Shown piece after piece: positions 32,471 through 42,918 of a stretch of DNA of 64,000 bases. A program made the position numbers and the translations under genes. This DNA comes from Alopecurus myosuroides (Eukaryota > Streptophyta > Magnoliopsida > Poales > Poaceae). The notes beneath the pieces were generated by a model. It was not told the origin of the DNA. It ran no database searches and saw only the letters and a list, made by a program, of their open reading frames with translations. The stretch spans positions 29,871,523 through 29,935,522 of the forward strand of contig CM054061.1 in the NCBI GenBank assembly GCA_028641055.1. Reading direction: 5' to 3'. How positions within the stretch are numbered: the stretch's first letter is position 1; each line of letters opens with the position of its first letter.

Positions 32471-35400
32471 TGTGACGCCCCGAGATCGGGCACTATGCAG
32501 ATTTCAGCATTCCCGCCAAAATCCACATAATAACCGATTCCAGGTTGCCACTTATGATAACATTACAACAGTTCATGAATATTCCACAATTACAACAGAA
32601 ACAGATAGATACAAGATGACTCAAACGAGCCAGGGTTACAACTGATACATTACAAAGATCCAAAATAACAGCGGAAGAAACAACATATCGTCCGTCTACG
32701 GACGAGATCCAAATTGGACTAAGAGTCCTGAAGATAACCGAGAGCGTCCAATCCCTGCCCAGGCCAAGCCGGAGGGATTCCCAAGCTAACGTCGTCAGAC
32801 TTCAAACCTGTTGACTGCAATGTTGAATATGCAGCCACGAAAAAGATTCGTGAGTCAGTACGGTTAAGTACTGGCAAGTGGATAAACCATACTCACAAGA
32901 TACCGGCGTAGCCAGTCATCACAAGATACAAATACTTTGGGATCAACGGAAAGGAAGGGGTTATTGCAAATAAGCGACAGCAGGCTGCACTAACCAACTA
33001 CAGAGAGATACTACAACTTCCAACTAACAGAAAGGGGATACGATCGAGTATCGTGACCAACCTATCAACTAACCTCAAACAAACCCATCCTGGATCTCGC
33101 CCCTTATCCAAAGAAGCAATCCGAGGATAACTCACACAGTTGGATTAATGATGGTTCAGATTATTGTGTCAATAAGCCTATTACTAGTCAAGTTGTTAAT
33201 CATTGGGTGTAAGATTGTTAATCATTAGGTTTAAGTTGTCCTGAGTACTTGTTAGCCAGTACTTTCACCAAGTAATCCATAACCGCGGAAAACACGGCTT
33301 CTCCAGAAGATTATCCCTGCAGGGTTGCACCAATTTGGCCATACACGTAAGAATAACCCGCCAGATGGGGAGCTAACCCACCAAGCGAGGTACTCAACAC
33401 AACTCAACTCTTCTTCGCATCAAGCCCAAAGAACCTTGGGCGCACGGCTAATCGAGCCCCGAAGAAAAGGGACCCTCATAGCACTCTAAGACCGTGTCCC
33501 CCTATATGCCGACTACGAAAGTTCCACCCCGGATCCAAGGGCTCGCAAGATCATGCATGCAGCAAATGGAAAACCCGAACTAAATGAGGCGATTTGGACG
33601 AGATGCGAATCGAGTCAAATTGAGGGGGGCGCCCATACTCGCTTCCCACATGCGGGTAGTACGCTCATCATGGATCAGTAGACAAGACCCTTTTCCTATT
33701 AGGGTCGACACTAGCAGGCCTCAAAACCACAAAGGGCCTCCTGCCGGTGCCTTATCATCAAATTATTATTTAACAATAACATTAGCATGATTGATTGATT
33801 AAACATCGAGCCCCCAGAACATAATGAAATAGTAACAGAAAGTAACGGGTAACAGACTCGAGCAAAACAACCCTAAGCATGCTAGTAAGACACGGGCTCA
33901 AACAACGGGGTTATAGGAGGGGAGGTGAGGCAATATCAGTGTTAAGGGATTCATGTGATGGGTTCGTAACAGAAACATCTACTACTAAGGCTAGCAGAAA
34001 TAGACAACGGAAAGAATCGGTAACAAGTGATGAAAGGCAGCCATTTGGCAGCAAGTGAGTATACTTGTCTGAGATCCCGCAAGGTAGCAGAACTTGTCGT
34101 TGCTCACATCATCTCAACGTCCTATCCGGGAAGAAGCAACGAACCTCGAACAAACACCGGATGCAACAATTACTACTACGGCAAAAGATCCAGCATGATC
34201 TAGATATGGATGCATGACAGGTTTAAAGATGCATCAAGGTAAACTAGTTGACAAGATAAACAGATTTAAATGGACCCATATGCAATTTGAGTTGCATATG
34301 AAAAGCCCATGAATTATGGTTAGATTATTTGTTTTCCAACTAATCAACAGGTGAAGGTGGATTAGCATGATGCATGGATGAGGAAAACAACAAAATAACA
34401 ACAATAGAATCAATTGGAAATAAGGTTTACCAATTTTAGAAATTTATTTATTAAGTTAGAAATTTTTGGTTCCTTAAGGGTGTCACACAAACAATTGTTG
34501 TTTTCATCAAGTTAAAGTGTTCAAAACAAATAACAAAATTTATATTTGAAAAGAACATCAAATTTTAGTTGGATTACATGTTTCAAATATTGAAATTGGA
34601 ATTAGGATAATTTAATTATGAAGTAAACAAGATTAAACAAGTTTTAAATGAATTTAAAACAAGTTTGAATTTTATTTGAATCTTATTTGTTCAAAACAAA
34701 AATTCAAATTCACATTTGAAAAGTTCATACTTTTCTAGTTTGAAAACATATTTTGCATGTTCAAAAATATTTTATATTGATCAAGTTGTTATTTTATCAA
34801 ATTTAATTGAATTAAACAAGGATCAAATTATTTAGGCAATTTAAATTATTCAAACCAGGAAACAAAAATTATATTTGCAAAGGTGAGGTGAAATGGTATG
34901 GAAAACATATTTTATTTGCATTTATTGGATTAATAATGAATTAGTTATGGAATTTAGAAATTTGCATTTGAATTATTCAAATTTGAATTTTAAATGCATT
35001 TGGGGAATTTCAAAACAGTACACAATTGTAATAATTGGATAGACAATTAAATTTGGAACAATAAACATATACAACTTGTATTTGTTGGAATTGTAGATTA
35101 AAAGTTATTCAAGTTTTAGTTTTTGTGTTTAATTCTGCCATTTAAAAGTATTTGGGAATTAACAGAAAACGTTTTAAACATTTTGCACCGTGCAGCAGCT
35201 AGCCACAGCCACTGCAGGGTGGGCCACGGGGCCAGCGTGGCCAGTGGGCGCTGGCGTGGCACGGGCTAGGAGATGACAGAGCACACAAGGCCCATGACAG
35301 GTGGGCCTGGGGGGGTCGCGCGAATAAATCGCAAAAAGGGGCGGCAGTGCTCCCGCGGGGGATCGATCCCTGGATCGCTCGCTGCGCGCAAGGGAACAAC

Positions 35401-36810
35401 ACCACTGCGGTGATTGTGACTTTCTGTCAGCTAGGGGTGCTCTGGGAGGATATGGTGTAGTTAGGTGCGAGTTAACTGAACTCGAAACAGAACACAGAAC
35501 AGGTTCAGGATACAGAGATGAATACGATGCAGGGACATGAACGCCGGCGGCCGCTGTGCTACTCACGGGCGCGGTCCGTGCGTTGCTTGTGCTGCGTGTT
35601 GCGGCGCTCGCGCGGACCGTGCGTGGGCGTGCCAGAGCAGAGAGGAAGGAGGCGAAGGGAAAAGGGGCGGCTCACCGGGGTCTGGTCGAGGGAGCGGCTG
35701 CTGTCGATGCTGTCGACTGACAGTGGCGAGGAGGAACATCCGGCGACGGCGCGGGCTCCTCGTCGGGTCCCAGCAGACGGCGAGGGGACGGGGAGGTCCA
35801 GGAGGACGCCGCGGCTCCATTCCCCGCCTCAGATGCTCCTCGAGGCGACCATGGCTAGGGGATGGTGGCGGCAATGGTGCTCACGGGGTGGTTCCAGTCA
35901 TGTTCAGAGAGAGGGGAAACTAGCAGAGAGGAGGGGGATAGAGAGGACGGCGGCGATGGGGAGGGGAACTAGGGTTTCTAGGGTAGGGCAGAGGGTAGGG
36001 TGGTGGTTTTATGAGGAGCTGGTGCTAGGTACGGCTGCTCATCGGAAGGGTGGGGGAGGATCGAGCGGTGGTGAGTGCAGAAGTACAGGTGCTGACGTCG
36101 AGGTTGAAGAAGACGCCAGAAAAAAGGGGGTGGGCCAGAAAGGGTAATGGGCTGGGGGAGAAATAAGAGGATGGGGTTGGGCTGGTTCCCTCTCCTCTCT
36201 TTTAATTTTTTTATTTTTTTTTATTTTTTTCCCTTATGAATATGTTGGTTGTAAAGGATGAGAAAGGAAAGAGGGATAGAAAGAAATAGGGATGTCCTTT
36301 TAGGAATTATTTGTATTAATTTTCCAAAACAACAACTAAAGCATAAGTTAACATTATTTCACAATTTTGAAATTTAATTTGGTTTAAAGGTTTTAGTTGA
36401 ATTTCAAACAATGTTTGATTTTTGGGAATTTTGGGAAATAAGCAAATTCCATTTAATAAGTTCAAACCATTATGCAAACATTATTGAAAAATTTGTTTTG
36501 CAAGGATTTAATTTTTAAACCTCAATTTGGATCATATAAACTATGATTTTATTTGAAATTTAATTTGCCATTAGGGTTTTAATAACAGGGAAATTTGTAT
36601 TAACAAGCAATTTGGTTAGAACAACTGCAAACTATTTGAAAACAAAGGAGTTGTTGTAGTTGGCAATTGTTAAATTGGAAATTTTTGACATGTGTGAAAT
36701 TTTAAATTGTTTTGAATTGTTGTGCTGCAAACATGGTGCAATGCAATATGATGCATGTGTTGAAATGCAACAACCAACTTTCTATCTAGGGTAACACCCC
36801 AGGTGTTACA
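32471..36810 (-). repeat. LTR-only element, right LTR (5' LTR)
   Basis: 4340 bp, near-identical to 27631-31970. It holds the second copy of the GC-rich island (35170-36170) and T-arm-like hairpin (35356-35373). Confidence 0.92.
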
Positions 36811-37902
36811 CAAACCGTACCCGGGGAGGACTTGAACTCTAAACCTATGTCGGTTACAAGTTTCCTATCTTATTCCGCAAGGCATTGCGGGTGGGCTTCA
36901 ACTGGGCCTTCCAGAGTAGTCCAAAGGCTTCCCGTATTGGGCTTTAGTCTTGGGCCTAGGACCAGGTATCCTTATTCGCTGGGTCCAAGGTTCATCCCTT
37001 CGTCAATGTCTTCTGATTATCAATATATCATGTTATCTTAATGCATATGTTATTTATGATCTTGCATGCTCTCCGTTATTAGTAGATGCTCTGGCCAAGT
37101 AGATGCTAGTGACTCCAAGAGGGAGTATTTATGCTCGATAGTGGGTTCATGCCTCCTTTGCATCTGTGCTCGAGGGACAGAAACGTGACAGATGGAGGAT
37201 GTGTTGTTACCATTAGGGAGAAAATAACGATGTTTACTTCATTTACATTGTTTACATTATACACTTTGCTTACTTCGATTATCTGTTGCTTGAAACTTAA
37301 TACCCATCGTTTGTTCGAATGATATTCGGAAGGTGGATTATTAGTCATAGATGCAGTTGGATGACGGTCTATGTATCTTGTTGTAATGCCCGCATGAATC
37401 ACATAGTAATCTTTATGTCTTGCATATGCAGTAAGGTGTAGCCTTCATTTCTATCAATTGCCCAGCTGTAATTCGTTCACCACATATGTTATTTATTTTC
37501 TATGGAGAGACACCACTAGTGAACTGTGGACCCTGGTCCATTTCCTCATATTGATAATACAACCACTGAAATTACTATTTTCACACTGCTGCTACTGTTT
37601 TCATATTGTTCTCATACTATTTTCCACACCATATGTTTAACCTTTTTGTGTTCAGCAAAACCGGTGAGATTGACAACCTCACTGCTTCGTTGTGACAAAG
37701 TGATTTAATTGTGTTGTGTAGGTTCCACGTTGTTGCTGAACTGGTAGTGCGCCATGCCATCTCAGCTGCATCAACCTTCAGAAGTTGCTTTTTCGTCCTA
37801 CTGGTCGATTCAACCTTGGTTTCTTTCTGAGGGAAACTTACTGTTGTGCTCTTCATACCTTCCTCTTGGGGTCTCCCAATGAACGTGTGTTACACGCGCA
37901 AC

Positions 37903-40900
37903 CAGGGCCGGGCCCACAGTTGTGCCAACTGTGCGGCCCGCATAGGGCCCAAGATTTTTGGGGGCCCAAATTTTTTATAAAGTGTGTATACACTTCCTTC
38001 GTATGGTAGTGGAACAGAACTACCAGCAAGCCACGAATCCACAAACGAACGAGCGAAGCGCATCGTTGCCTTGCCTGCCTGGCCCTATTCCTTGGCTCGC
38101 ATAAACAAGAAACCACCTTTGTGGGCTTTTACTGGGCTTCACGCGCGTGAACGACCGCAATAAGTGCAGGGAAGGCAACGATCGTGTTCTATTCCTGGAC
38201 TCTTTTCCGATCGGAAACAACTCGTTCCGTGCACTTCCGTGTACCAGCCGCCAGCGATCGCCTAATTGTTTTCCAATTGATCCAAAAATCTAGACCAGAG
38301 ACCAGAGCGTCCGATGGGAACAATTCCCCGATCCGCTAATTATTGTCTTTAGTTGATTCTTGATTGGCAGCTCGCAGGTATCCTGCTTGCTATTCTTAGC
38401 CCCTTGTAATTATAGTTTGGCCAATCGGCCAGAGACCTCGAAATATACTTTTATTTATTCGTCTTTTCTATCTTGTGTTTCAATAATACAAATTCCTATC
38501 ATCATGGGGAAACAAGAGTTTGGTTACCAGAAGCGCAAGAGAAAGGAAAAGAAACAAGATTTCATTAAACCACAAGAAGGTGCCACGTGCAAGTTTATTA
38601 GAAAAGAATCATCACAAGTGCCATCTGGTAATGAGTCTGTCGATCCTTCTACTCTTTCACTTGCAATTTTTCCTTACACTACTTCTAGGGATGGTCAGAC
38701 GGAGACGAATAATATGAGGTAGAGAAATATATTGATGTTAACTTGAATAGTTCACGTGTTTCGGATGATGATGATTCTTTTCGATCTGATATATTTGATC
38801 CAAGAAATTGGTATTCTCTTGATTCTAAACAGATTGATTTTTAGCACAAAAGGGTCCAAGGAGAGACTTATCAATTAAGAAAGGTTCTAAGAATAGATAT
38901 CGTAAAAGGTTTACTGCACTATTCTATATTAGATTGCTACCAAATGGGGAGTATTGTGATAGGGATTGGCTTGTCTATTCTAAGGAACTTGATAGTGTAT
39001 TTTTGCTTTGGATGTAAATTATTTACAAAAGGTGAGCGGAAAGGTCAGCTGGCAAATGAGGGCTCGAATGATTGGTCACATATGACCAATAGACTACAAG
39101 ATCACGAGAAAAGTTTGGATCATGTTTCGAATATGACTAGTTGGTATGAGTTGCGTAGTAGACTGGAAAACATCAAACTATTGATAAAGCTGTTCAACGA
39201 TAATTTGAGAAAGAGAAGGACCATTGGAGAAATATATTATTCAGAATTGTTTGCATTATAAAATTTCTTGCAAAGCATAATCTAGCCTTCCGTGGTAGCA
39301 ATGAAAAGTTTTATGAAGATAGCAATGGTAACTTCTTGGGTTTGGTAGAGATGTTCGGTGAATTTGACCCTATTATTCAGGAGCATGTTCGTCGTATTAC
39401 AAATGAAGAAACTCATGCTCATTATCTTGATCATAAGATACAAAATGAATTTCTACACTTTCTTGCTTCTGCTATTAGGTCTGAAATTCTTAAGAAAATA
39501 AAGAGTTCAAAGTATTTCTCCGTCATACTTGATTGTACCCCTGATGCAAGTCACCAAGAGCAAATTTCTTTAATTATAAGATATGTGAATTCATCTTCAA
39601 GTAATGTTTGCATAGAAGAATCATTTATAGGATTTTTAGATGTAAATGATACGAATGGGCAAGGAATTTTTGATGTGCTAGAGAATGAGCTAAAGCTTCT
39701 TGATATTGATATAAATGATGTGAGAGGACAAGGTTATGATAATGGTTCCAATATGGAAGGAAAGAATCAAGGGGTACAAAAGAAACTTTTGGATATAAAT
39801 CCTAGAGCTTTATATTCTGCGTGTGGTTGCCACAGTCTTAATTTAACACTTTGTGATATGGCAAAGACGGATGGTAGAGCTAAAGACTTCTTCGGAATTA
39901 TCCAACGCATCTATACAGATTTTGCCAATTCTACTAAGAAGTGGCATATTTTGAAAGAGAATATATCAGGTTTGACTCTCAAGTCTGTGTCAGCTACGCA
40001 TTGGGAGAGTCGTGCTAAAAGTGTTAAAGCTATTAGATTTCAATGTTCAGATATTCGGGAGGCTCTGCTTAAGGTAACCAATTTGTCCATATTTATAATG
40101 ATGTAATTATTTAGGCTTTGGCTACATCTAACTATAACATGTATTAACTTTCTTTTACTTTGAGGTATCTGAAACTGATACTGAGCCAAAGACAAGCATT
40201 GAGGCTCTAGGTTTGGCAAAAAATGAACTCGGAGAGTATGAATTTATAGTGGCAATAGTCATTTGGTATGAGGTATTATTTGCTGTTAATTTAGTAAGCA
40301 AAAATTTGCAAACAAAGTATATGCTAATTGATGTTGCTATTGAGAAAGTGCAAGGGCTTATTTCTTTCTTCAAGGGGTACAGGGAGAATGGTTTTTTAGA
40401 AGCATTGGAGGTAGCCAAAGGTATTCCAGTTGAGATGAATATTGGTGCAACTTTTCGTATAAGGAGAGAAAAAAAAACAATTCGATGAGAATCTAGATAA
40501 AACAAATATTGCCAAACAATCTGCAGAAGAATCAAATATTTTATATCTCTTGTTTATCAAGAAATTTCCTCACTCACAAATAGATTTGAACAATATCAGG
40601 GTTATCAGAAATTTTTTGGTTTATTATTTACCTCAGAAACATTACGCTCATTGGAGTATGATAGTTTGAAGTCTTCTTGTTATAATCTTGAGACTGCTCT
40701 TACTAAAGATGGAGAATATTATGTTGATGCAAATGATCTATTTGTTGAGTTGAAGTTTCTTCAAACATTCATGCCAAAAGAAAATATGGGTCATCTTGAA
40801 GTTTTAAAGTTTTTAAAGCATCATGATTGTTTTCCGAACACAAGTATTGCATATAGAGTTTTGTTGACCATTCCTGTGACAGTGGCATCGGCGGAACGGA

Positions 40901-41406
40901 GCTTTTCTAAATTGAAGTTATTGAAATCCTATATGCGTACTACAATGACACAACAAAGACTCAATGATTTGGCCACAATAGCATTGGAGAGCGAAGTGTT
41001 GGAGAAGATTGATTATGAGGATATCATTGAAGATTTCATTTCAAAAAACACAAAAAGAATGATGATGTTCAAATAAACATTATGCAGCTTCGAATTAAAT
41101 ATGTATGATTATGTTTGTGTCCTGTAATTGGGTCGATGAACCCTCAAACTCTCTTAAACGATGTAACTTTTGTTTGAACTCGGACCAGCAAGTTTTAGAT
41201 GCACATTTTTCCTTATCAGGGTACCTAAGGGGGCTGGAAGGTTTTTAATAGGCGGCTTGCTAGGTATGATTCTTCATATATTTAATTGTTATGTGAAATA
41301 GTGTGTCATATACATTAGAATTTTTATTTATATCAATTTTTCATGTGAGATAGGGCCCCGTTTTAGATTTTCGCACAAGGCCCCGAATTTTGCCGGCCCG
41401 GCCCTG
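37903..41406 (+). mobile_element. hAT-superfamily DNA transposon (3504 bp), inactive
   Basis: Terminal inverted repeats begin CAGGGCCGGGCC at both ends (right end ggcccggccctg), with internal mismatches. The flanking 8-bp TSD is cgcgcaac (37895-37902) and cgcgcatc (41407-41414), 7 of 8 alike. An 8-bp TSD and CAGGG ends are hAT hallmarks. It is inserted a base from the 3' end of the solo LTR. The interior holds a broken transposase gene. The 5' 600 bases are GC-rich non-coding sequence. Confidence 0.92.
38504..41076 (+). pseudogene. hAT transposase, zinc-finger (ZMYM/TTF-type) subfamily, broken
   Basis: Starts at ATG 38504 (MGKQEFGYQKRKRKEK). A zinc-finger-like region follows at about 38930-39330, scrambled by several frameshifts. 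The central DUF4371-like/RNase H-fold region is open at 39336-40073 (FSVILDCTPDASHQEQ, RGQGYDNGSNMEGK, ACGCHSLNLTLCDMA, SATHWESR). An intron, 40074-40164 (GT-AG), restores the frame to 40165-40488. After more shifts in an A-run near 40470, the C-terminal hAT dimerisation domain is at 40651-41076 (PVTVASAERSFSKLKLLKSY, LATIALESEVLEKIDYEDII) and ends at TAA. The order and domains match plant TTF-type zinc finger/hAT proteins. It cannot make a full transposase. Confidence 0.88.
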
Positions 41407-41420
41407 CGCGCATCATTTAC

Positions 41421-42918
41421 GGAGCGTGGAACCTGCACACAAGCACAAAATCTCTCTTTCCCCAAGTTTTCAGAAGGTTGTCAATCTTCTGTTCTTGTTG
41501 AAAATAGGATAATTAACGTATAGAGTCTTGGAAAACAATAAAAGTAAAAAACGGAACAACAAGGAACCAATTATGAAAATTCTTAAAAGAAGGTTTGCAA
41601 TATGAGCAAAATAGGACCCGGGGCCATAGGTTCACTAGTGGTGTCTCTCCAAAGAAAACAAACATGTTGGGTGAACAAATTACAACTGGAAAATTGACAA
41701 ATCATGAACGTATAAAAATACTACTATGACGAGATAAAATTTACAGGTTCTAACACTGTCGGCATTAAGTCAAGGTATATTGACCGCTATCCAGCATGCA
41801 TCCATACCTAAAAGTCCACCTCAAAAAATTTATCCAGCAAATCCATTGGTATTAATTTGCATCAACGAAGTGATTGCTATGTGTGCAACTTACAAATGAA
41901 TTAAGATCAATACGTGATGTAAGGAGTGGTTCCCATCCATAGACAAGAGCACCGATGTTTTCTCCCTAGTGGAAACAACACACCCCCCCCCCCCCCCGTG
42001 CACGTTTCTGTCACTCGAGTGCAGGAAACAAGGAGGCATGAACTCGCTATCTAGCATATAAACACTCTCTTGAAGGTGAAAACAACTACGTGGCCAAGGT
42101 AATCATAAACACCGGAGATCATTGCAAGACAAGATTAAAACTCTCTATAAATACAATTGAAGCATCTCAGATTGACAAGAACAAAACAATCATAATCTCA
42201 TGGTTCATCGGATTTCAGCAAACACAACATGCACAATTACATAATGGTGGTCTCGATCATGTGAGACAGCTCATGAGACTCTAAACATGGAGGCATAGGG
42301 GAGAGAAAAATCATCTAGCTAATGCTATGGACACGTAGTCCCGAGATGAACTATTCAGGTATGTGTCGGAGGCGATCATGGTGATTTAGAGGCCTCCACT
42401 GACAATCCCCTTCTCCGGCTATGTGCCAGAGCCGGACTCCAGAAGCCCTAGAGTCGACTTTTGAGGTGACGACGCATGTCTCTATGTTTTGTGGAAAATA
42501 ATTCTCTCCCCCAATTATTTTCGGGTTAGGGGCAATTTATAAGGAAAGGGGAGACGTGAGGCGGTGCGCAGGGCCCAGGAGCCCACCAAGCGTGGCCTAG
42601 GGTGGACCCGTGCCTAGCATGCGCTTGGTGGCACCCTGGCTCCCCTCCGGGTCCCCTTTGGACTCCATCTTCGTTCAAGGTAAAAAATTGCCTTCCGTGA
42701 ATTTTTAGCCCTTTCCGAAAATATTTCCTTCGGAACTTTTCTGAAATAGAAAAACAACAGAAAACAACAACTAGCCTCGGAAATCTTGTTAATAGGTTAG
42801 TTAATGAAAATATCCGGAAAACGAAGGGAAACATGTGAAAACATGAAAATAACATAGGGTATTGGAAATAGAACAAGCATGGAGCATAAAATATTATATA
42901 TACGTCTGCAACATATAA
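41421..42918 (-). repeat. Element A 3' LTR, right piece
   Basis: Starts mid-LTR (ggagcgtggaacctgcac) and ends near 42918 at a degenerate TGATACG end. With 14473-14637 it forms one LTR. It includes a run of 15 C at 41983-41997 where sister copies have a short C-rich stretch. About 42540-42900 matches the first 350 bases of the sister LTRs. Confidence 0.78.

Larger units (their letters stand above)
27631..36810 (-). mobile_element. LTR-only non-autonomous gypsy element with 4340-bp LTRs and a 500-bp interior
   Basis: Two LTRs of exactly 4340 bp (27631-31970 and 32471-36810) flank only 500 bp. The TSD is caaac at 27626-27630 and 36811-36815. A tRNA-Met PBS on the minus strand at 32457-32468 sets the orientation. 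No coding capacity for gag or pol exists. The LTRs share long stretches with the chromovirus LTR at 7946-12438 (for example 28230-28870 against 8720-9330). By eye the two LTRs differ at about 30 positions (0.7%), so the insertion is recent and must have been mobilised in trans. Its LTR size recalls the Triticeae large-LTR families Erika/Sukkula; this was not checked. Confidence 0.93.
15349..37005 (-). mobile_element. Tat-lineage Ty3/gypsy retrotransposon with antisense gene
   Basis: Minus-strand element with 493-bp LTRs at 15349-15841 and 27328-27630 plus 36816-37005 (split by a nested element). The TSD is atgtc at 15344-15348 and 37006-37010. Its own length is about 12.47 kb. The PBS is the GGCGTCGTCTGTGGGAA type. 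It has gag, protease, RT, RNase H, a second RNase H and integrase on the minus strand. Between pol and the 3' LTR is a 5.4-kb region with genes on the plus strand. The extra RNase H and the antisense gene mark the Tat lineage. My by-eye count is 19 differences over 493 bp of LTR (3.9%). Gag-pol is broken by several stops and one frameshift. Confidence 0.93.
27328..37005 (-). repeat. 5' LTR of the Tat element, split by a nested element
   Basis: Composed of 27328-27630 (303 bp) and 36816-37005 (190 bp), together 493 bp as in the 3' LTR. The nested element duplicated caaac at the break. Confidence 0.92.
14638..41415 (+). repeat. Solo LTR of the same family, opposite orientation, with nested insertions
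   Basis: The LTR starts at 14638 (tgatacgtca) and ends at 41415 (cgcgcatca). The TSD is tttac at 14633-14637 and 41416-41420. Without insertions it is 14638-15348, 37011-37902 and base 41415, about 1604 bp, close to the 1598-bp LTR at 48085. It has no internal region or second LTR, so it is a solo LTR left by recombination. It belongs to the same LTR family as the element it landed in but points the other way. The first 700 bases include the GC-rich promoter-like part and the second half the transcript end. Confidence 0.88.

Noticed and set aside
41983..41997. Run of 15 C as a functional element
   Set aside because: Sister LTRs have a short C-rich stretch here; slippage is enough to explain it, and assembly error is possible.
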